DNA of 64,000 nucleotides from Cunninghamia lanceolata (lineage: Eukaryota; Streptophyta; Pinopsida; Cupressales; Cupressaceae). Under the pieces are notes generated by a model, which ran no database searches, was not told where the DNA came from, and worked only from the letters and a program-made list of their open reading frames with translations. The stretch spans positions 6,164,501 through 6,228,500 of the forward strand of contig BSBN01001017.1 of the NCBI GenBank assembly GCA_027924645.1, in the 5' to 3' direction. Within the stretch, counting starts at the first letter, position 1. Every line of letters starts with the position of its first letter. This document shows positions 46,053 through 55,384 of the stretch, one piece after another. A program made the position numbers and the translations under genes.

Positions 46053-47142
46053 TGTTGATAACTGAGAGGGGGGGGTGAATCAGTTATCCTAATTATTTCT
46101 TCTTTTGAACTTTCTTATTAATCAATGCAGCATTGAATCAAACAAACAAACATTACCATGAAATGAAAAACATATGACACAGTATTTTTGACGTGGAAAC
46201 CCTGTTAAGGGAGAAAACCACGGGGTGATTAACCCAAAGATTATTCTCTATTAGAAGAATAAGGAATTACAAAATGGCACTTGCCAATTAGGGCTCACTG
46301 CCCGAGCACACTGCTCACAAAGAGGCCCACTGCCTACAAGGAGACACACTGTCTACAAAGTGATAAGAATCACAGTCTTGAACTGATTGGAAGCATCTAC
46401 ATATGCTGGAGTTTAGTTCCGGTTAGGCTTAGTACACTGATCTGCTGCACTTCATCTTTCCTCTGTTCTTTATTCTGCTATCTTTTCACATACCAGATCT
46501 TTCTTACTGCTTCTGCTCTGCTCTATATTTATTCGCATACACCTTCACACCATTACAATTTTCACAACTAAATCCATCCTCTATATATATCCGCACTAGT
46601 GATTTCATTATCTTTCTAGTCGGCACCCAGAATAATCTATCTTCTCACAAACTCTGTTCTGTCGGTTGAATCCTTGCATATCAAGTAATGCGGATCAAGC
46701 ATATACTTGTAGATATCATTAATCATGTTGGCCAAACATGATTCATGCCTTCACAACCTTTACCATCACAGTAACACATCCAGAAAATAGTCTGATACTC
46801 TGTCAGTCAGTTCTTCCTCTGTTCTCACTGTCTCTCAGGAATCAGGTACTCAACTATTCATATCTTTTTCTTTGTTCATCACCGGAGGCTAAATCCTTGG
46901 AATATACTACTCAAGGTAGTCCTCTTGACTTCCCCAAATCTGCACTGCACCAAGACACTTCCTCTGAGAGATCCGAACCAATCTGTCGGACCTTGCCACA
47001 TGCTCTGTTCTTGTTCACCGGACCACAACAATCTTCATTCTGACTTCCGGTAGAGACACACCATGACTTGCGGATATGTGGGATGACCTTTGTTGCCATC
47101 AATGACAACAACCATGAATCCATATAGTGTCTCTTGCCAACA
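46053..47142 (-). repeat. D left LTR (3' LTR)
   Basis: 1090 bp, plus-strand ends TGTTGATAACTGAG and CTTGCCAACA. It has a hairpin GATAACTGA/TCAGTTATC around a run of 8 G at 46056-46090 and the conserved GTGGAAACCC...AAAACCACGG block at 46192-46223. Confidence 0.93.
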
Positions 47143-47300
47143 ATCTCCCCCTTTGGCATTGATGGCAACACTTAGTGAAAAATGACTAAGTGTTTACACT
47201 ATGCTCCCCCTTGGCTGACGCTCTATCTTTATATACAATTTTTGGAACTCCCCCTTAGTTAGATTCCTCATTTTTCACTGCTCCTCACTCCCCCTTTGAC
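47143..47300 (-). promoter_or_regulatory. D polypurine tract cluster
   Basis: The terminal tract (minus AAAGGGGGAGAT) at 47143-47155 is followed in plus coordinates by similar tracts at about 47203-47212, 47248-47259 and 47289-47300. Same layout as C1 and C2, supporting Sirevirus ancestry. Confidence 0.75.
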
Positions 47301-47374
47301 ATCAATGGCAAAGGGTAGGGTCCGCACACCAAAATTTTGAAAAATTTTCTATACATAGCCGCATATTTACATAC

Positions 47375-48652
47375 TCACATAAACTGAAGAATGTCTGCAA
47401 AAGATGTCTTCAGTTGGATCAGTTCTGTAGCCCAACTTTGCTTCATTCTATCCAAAATTGAAATGTGACCACTCAACAAAAATGCAAATGCATCTGCCCT
47501 TTTTAGATCTTTCGGATCACTTGTCTGGGCTGTGATTTGAGCTTCTGCTATGGCCTCATGCATGGCCTCTAGCTTAGGGACAATTAACCCCCTGAGCTCA
47601 CTCAACCTGCTTATTCTATTTTTCCTTTCCTTCTCCAATTTCTTGATTTCACTCAAGACTGCATTAGTCTGACATTCTTCATTTGTTATAGAGGAAGAAA
47701 GAGGATCAAAACTTTGAGACAAGCTGAGTAGTGTGTCCTCTTGCTCTTTTATTTTCTTCTCAATGTCCACTGTTACCTTGGACCAGGAGATACAAAATTT
47801 GTATATTTCACCGCCATCCTTAAGAGCATTTTCTAAGCTCTTTATCCCAATGTTCATGTTTCTCCTATCATTAATGATCAAACCCTGAACCTCGGAGAAC
47901 CTTTTATCCAAAAACTCCTTCCGGACCTTTTCTTCAGCTGATTTTTCTAGAGATTCAAAATGTGTACTAACACTGCTGACTAAGGTTTTGAGATTACCGG
48001 AAGAGGAGGCTGTGGGATCCTTCTGAAAAGATGGCATGATCTTTTCCAGCACTCCAGATGCTACCTCCATAAGCTCACAGTCTTCCATGTGAGATTTCAG
48101 TAGTTTCTCTTTGAATTTCTCATTTGCAAATGAGGCTATTTTCATTGTTTGTACCGGTGACAAAGAGTCAAAATCTAATGGTCCTTTTAGCAGGTCCGGT
48201 TCATCAATTTCTATAGTGGCTTTTGTCAAGAATTCTTGAACAGTTTGTGCAGTGTCTCTTGCCGGAGACAGATGTTTCTTCTCTTCTGCAGTTTTGTCCT
48301 TTGGAATCTTTTCTCCTTCCTTACTCTTACCACTTTCAGTTGTGGTTTTCTCTGTTGGGGTCTTCTCTTTCTCTACATCCTTGGTGCTGTCAACCTCTTT
48401 TTCTTTAACTGCTGCTTCTTTCTCCTGTAGTTTCTCTTCTTCTTGGGATCTGGAGACTATAGGGGAAACCGGAGGAGAGATGTTAGTCTGTTCAAGGGCC
48501 ACTTCTTCCAGAGCAGATGATTCCAAGTCCACAGCTGTTTCTGCACCTAAGTCCTCTACAACAGGAAGATTAAACCTTTTGAAGGTTTTCCAGAGAATCT
48601 CTTCAGTGTCCTTGGCTACCTTGTCGGTCTCACCAAGCATAAGCTGATTCAT
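47375..48652 (-). CDS. D ORF C: 425-residue coiled-coil protein of unknown function
   Basis: Uninterrupted from ATG 48652 to TGA 47375. Residues 20-80 are acidic; 75-140 form a long Lys/Glu/Thr-rich low-complexity region (KEKEVDSTKDVEKEKTPTEK). Residues 140-425 are mostly predicted helix with coiled-coil heptads (KKIKEQEDTLLSLSQSF, EIKKLEKERKNRISRLSELR). There is no zinc knuckle, catalytic signature, signal peptide or membrane segment. The start codon overlaps by 4 nt (ATGA) the TGA ending the frame of ORF B if the TAG of ORF B is ignored. Its frame also stays open about 22 codons upstream of the ATG, so ORF C was probably the C-terminal half of one protein with ORF B before a frameshift. Confidence 0.8.
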   Translation of the reverse strand: MNQLMLGETDKVAKDTEEILWKTFKRFNLPVVEDLGAETAVDLESSALEEVALEQTNISPPVSPIVSRSQEEEKLQEKEAAVKEKEVDSTKDVEKEKTPTEKTTTESGKSKEGEKIPKDKTAEEKKHLSPARDTAQTVQEFLTKATIEIDEPDLLKGPLDFDSLSPVQTMKIASFANEKFKEKLLKSHMEDCELMEVASGVLEKIMPSFQKDPTASSSGNLKTLVSSVSTHFESLEKSAEEKVRKEFLDKRFSEVQGLIINDRRNMNIGIKSLENALKDGGEIYKFCISWSKVTVDIEKKIKEQEDTLLSLSQSFDPLSSSITNEECQTNAVLSEIKKLEKERKNRISRLSELRGLIVPKLEAMHEAIAEAQITAQTSDPKDLKRADAFAFLLSGHISILDRMKQSWATELIQLKTSFADILQFM

Positions 48653-48753
48653 CCTTGCTTTGCTCCTGAATTCATCCTTGCAGTCTTTGATACCATGTTC
48701 ATTGTTTTGTGATCAATTGAAGGATATAGCTGAATAGCTATCTGTTCCCTGAT

Positions 48754-50559
48754 CTAAAGGTCTTTTGCCATGGCATTGTTCTTTCTTATCTCTAATTCCA
48801 TCTCTAGGCTCTTTGGGATTTCAGAGATAATCTCAATAAAAGCTTTATTGTAGATGTTCAAGTACCTTATTATAGCTTCTTGCAGGATCTTTTGATCTGC
48901 CTCATTGTAGTCATCATAGAATTCAGCCACCGGTTGAAGGTTCCCATCCACAGTGACTGATTTGACTACACTGTCTAGAGACAGGGTGGGCTTTTCAGAA
49001 AATTCTTCTGTCATTTCTTCCTTGTCTCGACCAGTAGAGGGTTTACCGGATCCTTTCCTTTTCTGTTTCTTTATTTCTTTCACTCCCTCATCTGACTCAG
49101 TTTCTTCTTCATCCTTTTGGCTTTGATAAGCCCTTGTGGCTTTTGTCTTAGATCTTTTACCGGATGCCTGGACTTCTAGTTTTGAATTTTTTGTTGTGGG
49201 AGGTGCAGACCTTTTTGATGATCTGGTCTGGGTGGAAGTTTCAACCAGAGCACTTTTCTTACTTTTCTTTTCTGCCTCTTTCTTTTCTTCCTCAGCCTTT
49301 CTCCTCTTTTCCCGGTTGGCATCAAGTGCCTCCTTTGGAATGCCTAGGCCTTGAGCAATATGCTCTACTTCTTTTCTCACCTTCCTCTTTATCTCAGGTT
49401 CTCTGAGTTCCACATGAATTTTCACACTCAGTTCCTCAAATGTTCCGAACCTTTCTGCCTTTGGATCTTTAGGCTGACTTAGCATGTGTTGAACATGCAG
49501 CTCCACTATCTGTTCATCTACTTCATACCCCATGGGCATGATCCACACAGTTCTTGGTTCTACTGCCTCCATTAGACACTGATCTGTTTCTACCATGAAG
49601 CATACTGTGTCTTTGTACTTTTCAACAAGGGATTGGGGTATTCTTCCTCTTGCATGCATCATGCTTTGGAAGTTCTTGAAATATCCCCATAGAGCTGTAT
49701 TTCTTGCTTTAGCATCCCCAAGTCTATGCAAATAGTCTCTGATTTGGATGGCAACCAGTCTGTCATTCTGCCATATCCATCCACTGGATCTGGGAAGCTC
49801 ATTCATGTAGTAAAAAAAGAGACAAAGGATCAGATTGCCATACTTGAAGGAGTTTTTCTTGTCCTTCTTAATCTTCTGTAGATTTTCAAAAAGTTGGTTT
49901 ACAAGAAGCTCACACAAGTCATAGTTTGCATTCTCCTTTAACATTTGATAAGCTGTGTAGATTGCAGTTCCCGGTACTGAATTTTCCCTACTGGAGTGAT
50001 AGATTTTGTAACCAATTATCATAGATGCAAATTTGACACCCGGTTCAGTGATGTCATCCACTGTCATAGCTCTCTTGTCAAACTTGGATCCGGTTGCATC
50101 ACTAACTGTCTGATTTTTGATAGACTTGAGAACAGGTAATCCACCGGATGAGTGCAGATTGGTTACAGCCCTAATTGCATCTTTGGTAATCTTGAAGGGC
50201 TTGTTCAACCATAGGAAGTTGTCATGTACTCTACTTAGTACATACCGGACCCATTCATCTTCTTCAAAACAGGGGAAATGAATGCATTGTGCAAAGTGTT
50301 TGTCCCGGATGGCTTTGTACTGAGGTTTGATCTCAAAGGAGTCATCTATCAATTGTTTGTGATAGATATCCATCAGTTTTGATTCTCCAAAGTCATCAAA
50401 ATTCGCATGGATGTAAACCCTAATGTCTTCCGTATGCAATACACCAGGTGGAACACTAGAGAAGGCTCCTAGTGGATCTACCTCCAAGGATTTGTAAGGA
50501 TGTTTCTTGAATGTGGGACGAGGTCTATCAGAGATCTTAACTATATTCGGAGTAGCCAT
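48754..50559 (-). CDS. D ORF B: 601-residue protein of unknown function
   Basis: Uninterrupted from ATG 50559 to TAG 48754. Residues 1-400 look globular with alternating helices (IHANFDDFGESKLMDIYH, YGNLILCLFFYYMNELPRSS, RIPQSLVEKYKDTV). Residues 400-520 are strongly basic and Lys/Glu/Ser-rich with nuclear-localisation-like clusters (KKSKKSA, KRSKTKATR, KKQKRKGSGK). The final 80 are acidic then helical. Codon-level openness over 1.8 kb in such decayed DNA suggests recent constraint or youth. The layout loosely recalls the unnamed plant-transposon proteins found beside retroelements, but I recognise no family. If the TAG is read through, 34 more codons lead to a TGA that overlaps the ATG of ORF C. 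Confidence 0.82.
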   Translation of the reverse strand: MATPNIVKISDRPRPTFKKHPYKSLEVDPLGAFSSVPPGVLHTEDIRVYIHANFDDFGESKLMDIYHKQLIDDSFEIKPQYKAIRDKHFAQCIHFPCFEEDEWVRYVLSRVHDNFLWLNKPFKITKDAIRAVTNLHSSGGLPVLKSIKNQTVSDATGSKFDKRAMTVDDITEPGVKFASMIIGYKIYHSSRENSVPGTAIYTAYQMLKENANYDLCELLVNQLFENLQKIKKDKKNSFKYGNLILCLFFYYMNELPRSSGWIWQNDRLVAIQIRDYLHRLGDAKARNTALWGYFKNFQSMMHARGRIPQSLVEKYKDTVCFMVETDQCLMEAVEPRTVWIMPMGYEVDEQIVELHVQHMLSQPKDPKAERFGTFEELSVKIHVELREPEIKRKVRKEVEHIAQGLGIPKEALDANREKRRKAEEEKKEAEKKSKKSALVETSTQTRSSKRSAPPTTKNSKLEVQASGKRSKTKATRAYQSQKDEEETESDEGVKEIKKQKRKGSGKPSTGRDKEEMTEEFSEKPTLSLDSVVKSVTVDGNLQPVAEFYDDYNEADQKILQEAIIRYLNIYNKAFIEIISEIPKSLEMELEIRKNNAMAKDL

Positions 50560-51177
50560 TTTTCAAAGATTTGTAGGGAGATATTGAAAACAAAAAAATA
50601 CCTTATGCGCCTTCGGTTATTTGGATTGATTTCTGTATGTAGTAACTTCTGTAAGTGATCTTCAGTGAACTTGATGAATTTTGTCGCAGAGCTCCGCTTT
50701 TCGCTTCTTCTTGGGTGTGGAATGATCAAATGATTATTGAGAAATCCCTTATATCGTTTCGTAAACCCTAATATCTGTTTGCAATAAATGCTCCACCTAT
50801 ATTGTTCTGGTTTGCCTTATCTGGATAGCTTGGAGTATCCCGGATCAGTTCTGATCTATGAACATCATGCGGATCTTTCAATCATGAATAAATCGAGATG
50901 ACACATTACAAGAACATCCCAAACATTCTGTCCAGTCCGCAGAGAAAAATAATGTACTTCCGGATCTCTCCGGACCCTTTTGTAGTCCTCTGTCATTCCA
51001 GAGCATCTCCCGGAATAGGTCTTACTTGATCGATCACAACTTCTTTGCATCTTCATGCGGACCTCTGAAATCTTGTCTGGATCATCTCAGGACTTATATC
51101 TTCAAACCCTTTACTCCGCATCTTGTATCACATCCAGCACCACTTGATTGGCTGGGGGAACAGGATTTTCTTTGAGT
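50560..51177 (-). other. D spacer between gag-like ORF A and ORF B
   Basis: About 620 bp without a coding signal in element orientation (the ORFs of 60-63 codons here are not convincing). It would be the leader of ORF B if that is translated from a separate or spliced RNA. I cannot identify a promoter with confidence. Confidence 0.45.
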
Positions 51178-51190
51178 CTCCCCCTGAGCC
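51178..51190 (-). promoter_or_regulatory. D internal purine tract after ORF A
   Basis: The minus strand reads GGCTCAGGGGGAGAC just beyond the ORF A stop, like the tract following the last ORF in C1 (about 20184-20198) and C2 (40770). In those elements this tract opens the purine cluster before the LTR, so ORFs B and C sit inside that 3' non-coding zone. Confidence 0.55.
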
Positions 51191-51202
51191 AGAGCTCACT
51201 TT

Positions 51203-52379
51203 TTAATTTTCGGAAGAAATATCAGCACCAGAGTCTGGTGCGGATCCAACCTCTACATTCTCTAAACTTTTCTTCACCCAAATCTTGTTCATCTGATTCC
51301 TAACTTCATCCGCATTCATCTTTTGTTTACCCTTGTCTTGATTCTGATTATACACCGGACCTCTTTTGTCCTGATTCTTGCTTCTGCAGACTTTAGCATT
51401 ATGACCGGACCTATTACAGATTTGGCAAATAACATTTCTTTGCATATTTGACTGATAACCTCTTGATCTGCATTGATTAGCCATATGACCTACTCTATTG
51501 CATGTGAAACATCTACCATTGAATGATTTGTTTACTTGCATATTTCTGCATTCATGAGACTTGTGTCCATACCTTTTGCAGTTAAAGCACTATCCGGAGA
51601 AGGATGGATTAGTTTGATTCATCCTTTTTCTGCACTGATTAGCTTTGTGACCAAAGTGATTGTAGCTGTGGCAGTATCCATTGAAAGATGGATATCTTTG
51701 AGCATTGGGCTATCTTACCGGAGGTCTTCTAGGCCTATTCCTTGGATTTTCTGATCCAAAATTCTTTTGACCGGATCCGGAGCTTTCTCCTTTCTCATAT
51801 CCCAAACCATACTTGTCATCTGTCCTCTTTTGACTTCCAAGAAGTACTTCAAGTTGGACAGAACTTATCTTGAATTTTTCTTTATATTCATTTGCTGTTT
51901 GAAGATCTCTTTTGAGAGAGACAATTTGATCCTCAAGTTTTTCTTCATTATCTTTGGCATCTTCAAGATCAGATTCAAGATGTCTGATAATCCTGTCCAT
52001 CTGGTGGCATTCTTCTGATTTCTCTTTAAGAGATTGTCTTAGATTGTCTTCAGCTTTTCTTTTTTCTTCAATCTCGAGTAAACTTTATAGTTCCTGATTC
52101 CATTTCATTTCTTAACATAATGACTTCTTTTGATAATTTTTCACATAACTTAGTTTTCTCAGTCAATTCTTCATCTGTATTGCTTTCTTCACTTTGTCTT
52201 GCCAATTGTTGGAGCAGCTCCTTTCTCTTTTTCATAGAGAGACTTAATTTGTCCTTTAATTCTCTCATGAATTCATCAGCCTGTTTGAGTCTTTCCTTTA
52301 ATTCATTGACTTCAGAATTTAACTGTTCAATATCCTCAAGGGTAGTCTTGAGTTGCTCCCTTAAACCATATGCATCCAT
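51203..52379 (-). pseudogene. D ORF A: coiled-coil protein with four CCHC knuckles, gag-like
   Basis: The first ATG after the primer site is 52379. Residues 1-100 are a heptad coiled coil (EDIEQLNSEVNELKERLKQ). A frameshift near 52075 leads to a second coiled coil (51710-52020), then LLGSQKR-DDKYGLGYEKGESS. The last is close to a GLGY-type motif I know from plant copia/Sirevirus gag. Knuckles follow: CHSYNHFGHKANQC (second Cys now Tyr), CFNCKRYGHKSHEC, CFTCNRVGHMANQC and CQICNRSGHNAKVC. Two in-frame TAGs stand where the C2 relative has Gln. The end is an acidic tail (APDSGADISSEN). A capsid core like that of C1 is not seen. Confidence 0.78.
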
Positions 52380-52430
52380 TTGAACTCCCAGATCTTCCTC
52401 AAGCTGTTAGGCTCTATTAGGAGGAACCTT

Positions 52431-52444
52431 GCTCTGATACCAAT
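52431..52444 (-). other. D primer-binding site
   Basis: The minus strand reads ATTGGTATCAGAGC directly after the LTR, the Met-tRNA site. Confidence 0.92.
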
Positions 52445-53539
52445 TGTTGATAACTGAGAGGGGGGGGGGGGTGAATCAGTTATCCTAATTATTTCTTCTT
52501 TTGAACTTTCTTATTAATCAATGCAGCATTGAATCAAACAAACAAACATTACCATGAAATGAAAAACACATGACATAGTATTTTTGACGTGGAAACCCTG
52601 TTAAGGGAGAAAACCACGGGGTGATTAACCCAAAGATTATTCTCTGTTAGAAGAATAAGGAATTACAAAATGGCACTTGCCAATTAGGGCTCACTGCCCG
52701 AGCACACTGCTCACAAAGAGGCCCACTGCCTACAAGGAGACACACTGTCTACAAAGTGATAAGAATCACAGTCTTGAACTGATTGGAAGCATCTACATAT
52801 GCTGGAGTTCAGTTCCGGTTAGGCTCAGTACACTGATCTGTTGCACTTCATCTTTCCTCTGTTCTTTATTCTGCTATCTTTTCACATACCGGATCTTTCT
52901 TACTGCTTCTGCTCTGCTCTGTATTTATTCGCATACACCTTCACACCATTACAATTTTCACAACTAAATCCATCCTCTATATATATCCGCACTAGTGATT
53001 TCATTATCTTTCTAGTCGGCACCCGGAATAATCTATCTTCTCACAAACTCTGTTCTGTCGGCTGAATCCTTGCATATCAAGTAATGCAGATCAAGCATAT
53101 ACTTGTAGATATCATTAATCATGTCGGCCAAACATGATTCATGCCTTCACAACCTTTACCATCAACAATAACACATCCGGAAAATAGTCTGATACTCTGT
53201 CAGTCAGTTCTTCCTCTGTTCTCACTGTCTCTCAGGAATCCGGTACTCAACTATTCATATCTTTTTCTTTGTTCATCATCGGAGGCTAAATCCTTGGAAT
53301 ATACTACTCAAGGTAGTCCTCTTGACTTCCCCAAATCTACGCTGCACCAAGACACTTCCTCTAAGAGATCCGGACCAATCTGTCGGACCTTGCCACATGC
53401 TCTGTTCTTGTTCACCGGACCACAACAATCTTCATTCTGACTTCCGGTAGAGACACACCATGACTTGCGGATATGTGGGATGACCTTTGTTGCCATCAAT
53501 GACAACAACCATGAATCCATATAGTGTCTCTTGCCAACA
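52445..53539 (-). repeat. D right LTR (5' LTR)
   Basis: 1095 bp, near-identical to the left copy. The G run in the terminal hairpin is 12 rather than 8. A conserved hairpin block is at 52588-52620. Ends TGTTGATAAC and CTTGCCAACA. Confidence 0.93.
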
Positions 53540-53950
53540 AAATGAAGTTCTCTTCAGTGCATCTTTCTGTCATTCTAGATTCACTAGGTTTTCTCTATAT
53601 AAATCAAATTTCTATTTTGTGGCCAAGATGGATTCTTAATCCATTCCACCGGTTAGATTTCTTCAAAATCGGTCGAATGGTTGTACAGTTCTTTCATTTT
53701 TTTGTTTTGTTCATTTGGATTTTGTGCCTATAGGATCACGTACAATGGTGCTGAGAGATCCTAGCATTGTCATGTGCTAGGTTGTCAGAGAAAAGGGTTT
53801 GTGTAGCTGTAGGGTTTGCAGAGGTTTACATCGGTGTATGATTCGTGTTGTCTCACTGAGTATACATTTTGTGTGTATATCACAAATGCATGTCGAGAGT
53901 CATTTCGTGTGTATTTCACAAAAGCACGTTGAGTGTGTATGTTGCAAAGC
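53540..53950 (+). repeat. H 3' LTR, part 2
   Basis: Resumes AAGTTCTCTTC and parallels 42342-42746 of the 5' LTR until E enters after GTTGCAAAGC. Confidence 0.9.
53946..53950. other. Left target-site duplication of E (AAAGC)
   Basis: AAAGC precedes TGATGCAGAG and recurs at 61468-61472, there separated from the LTR by 16 bp. The H 5' LTR shows the empty site TTGCAAAGCACATTG. Confidence 0.9.
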
Positions 53951-55367
53951 TGATGCAGAGTGGCACAAGGGAAGCAACAAGGTTTAGTCTTCTCTACCCA
54001 CTCACCCACTACAATACTTCAATCCAACCAAAGTCACATCCAAAGGCATATGAAGGATTTGTAAACCAGGCTATTGTTCAATCCTCAAGATTCCTTCCAC
54101 ACCTTGAGACAGGTCTACAAACACCTTTTCCATAGTTGGCTTAATCCCTAACTTCTCACAACCCTTCAACCCTTACTTGGCCTAGTGAGGCTACTAGCCC
54201 TCCTAAACCAATTTTCACTACACAACTTGACAAAACCCTAAATGACCAGGGAAAAAAATGGTGGATTTGAATACCCTTTAGGGGACTCTAACAGACTTCC
54301 AAGCCTCCAATTCCAACTCTACTCCAGCAACTCAAAACACCCACTAGGTCTCTAGGCCTAATTGATCAATTTAGGTCTAGGTTACAAAGAAAATGGTCTA
54401 AGTTGGGGTCATAAACTTGGGACAGGAATTTGGATCTCTTCCACCACATGCAAACATCTTAGAAAACCACCAGGCATTCATCCACCTATCAGATTTTGTC
54501 ACCTACATCACCAAATTGCACATTTCTTGGTCAAATACATAGGGATATTTGACCTAGGGCATCACTCTAAAAATTGAAGACTGTCTTTTCCCACCAAATG
54601 CTTTTGGAATCATGTAATATACAACCCTAGCCTACATTTCACCAAGTGGCATGAAGTTTCACCAGTTAGAATGCATTCTAGGGAAAGTTTTGTATGACAG
54701 ACCTGAGGAAGGAGGATTTTAGACCAGTCTGAGTTCAAAATACAATATCTTCCTACTCAAACTACTTCAAGACCTCAAACTTGATGCATTGGAATCCAAA
54801 CTCAACCTAGTTTTAGAAAAATCACATCGATCCACTTGGCCAATCTGTATAGTCCATACAACAGTAGAAATTCAGGGAAAAATAGTCAGTTTTATTGGTT
54901 TTTGTGCCCAAAATTCCATACAGAAACTTCCTCTCCATCCTGGAGTAAGATTTCAACAATATCAACCCATCCAAGTTAGTATGCAACTTGTAAAAATAGT
55001 TGCAACCATCAAAAGTGGGTTGGGACCAACCAAATACATGACACCTTTGGACAACTATGGTAGTTTACATAAACACAAGGATTCCGATTGGTTTAGCTTG
55101 TCCAGTGGAATCCAAACAACTACCATACTCCCTAAAACATGACAAAACATCAAGACTACCAACTAGACTCAAAAAATCATCATTAGACCTTCTAGGCCTA
55201 AGTGACACAACTAGGGTCCAAATGGACTAAGAATGATTTGAGGTTTATAAGATTACCCCAAATCTCTTGACCATACAGAGTGGACCTTACACCCATGGCT
55301 AGAAAGCCTTATTACAACACACACTGAACAAAAACCTCAAAATGCTCTTAACTTATCAAAATGTTCA
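53951..55367 (-). repeat. E left LTR (3' LTR)
   Basis: 1417 bp, plus-strand ends TGATGCAGAGTGG and AAAATGTTCA, a direct copy of 60035-61451. Open runs of 60-120 codons inside are fortuitous. Confidence 0.95.
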
Positions 55368-55384
55368 CCCCCTGTCAAACAGAA
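55368..55384 (-). other. E polypurine tract
   Basis: The minus strand reads TTGACAGGGGG directly before the LTR start TGAACATTTTG. Confidence 0.75.

Larger units (their letters stand above)
46053..53539 (-). mobile_element. D: non-autonomous Sirevirus-like LTR element with multi-CCHC protein and two large unknown ORFs
   Basis: LTRs of 1090 and 1095 bp, a Met primer site beside the right LTR and purine tracts beside the left LTR give a complete minus-strand element of 7487 bp. Coding order is a coiled-coil/four-knuckle protein, then frames of 601 and 425 codons. No protease, RT, RNase H or integrase motif is visible on either strand. The two large frames are far better preserved than anything else here, and the LTRs are very similar. 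It is likely the youngest large insertion along with E. Particle assembly and copying would need trans-acting proteins. Confidence 0.9.

Noticed and set aside
46281..47043. ORFs of 96-101 codons in D LTRs (also at 52677-53440)
   Set aside because: Present in both LTRs simply because these are repeats; composition is low-complexity Ser/Leu/Phe with no motif.
48223..48647. Plus-strand ORFs of 61-131 codons opposite D ORF C
   Set aside because: Ser/Phe/Leu-rich mirror frames of the Lys/Glu-rich minus-strand coding region; shadows.
54789..55142. ORF of 117 codons in the left E LTR and its 163-codon counterpart at 60735-61226
   Set aside because: Within LTRs, frames differ between copies through a single indel, and no protein feature is seen; probably chance openness.
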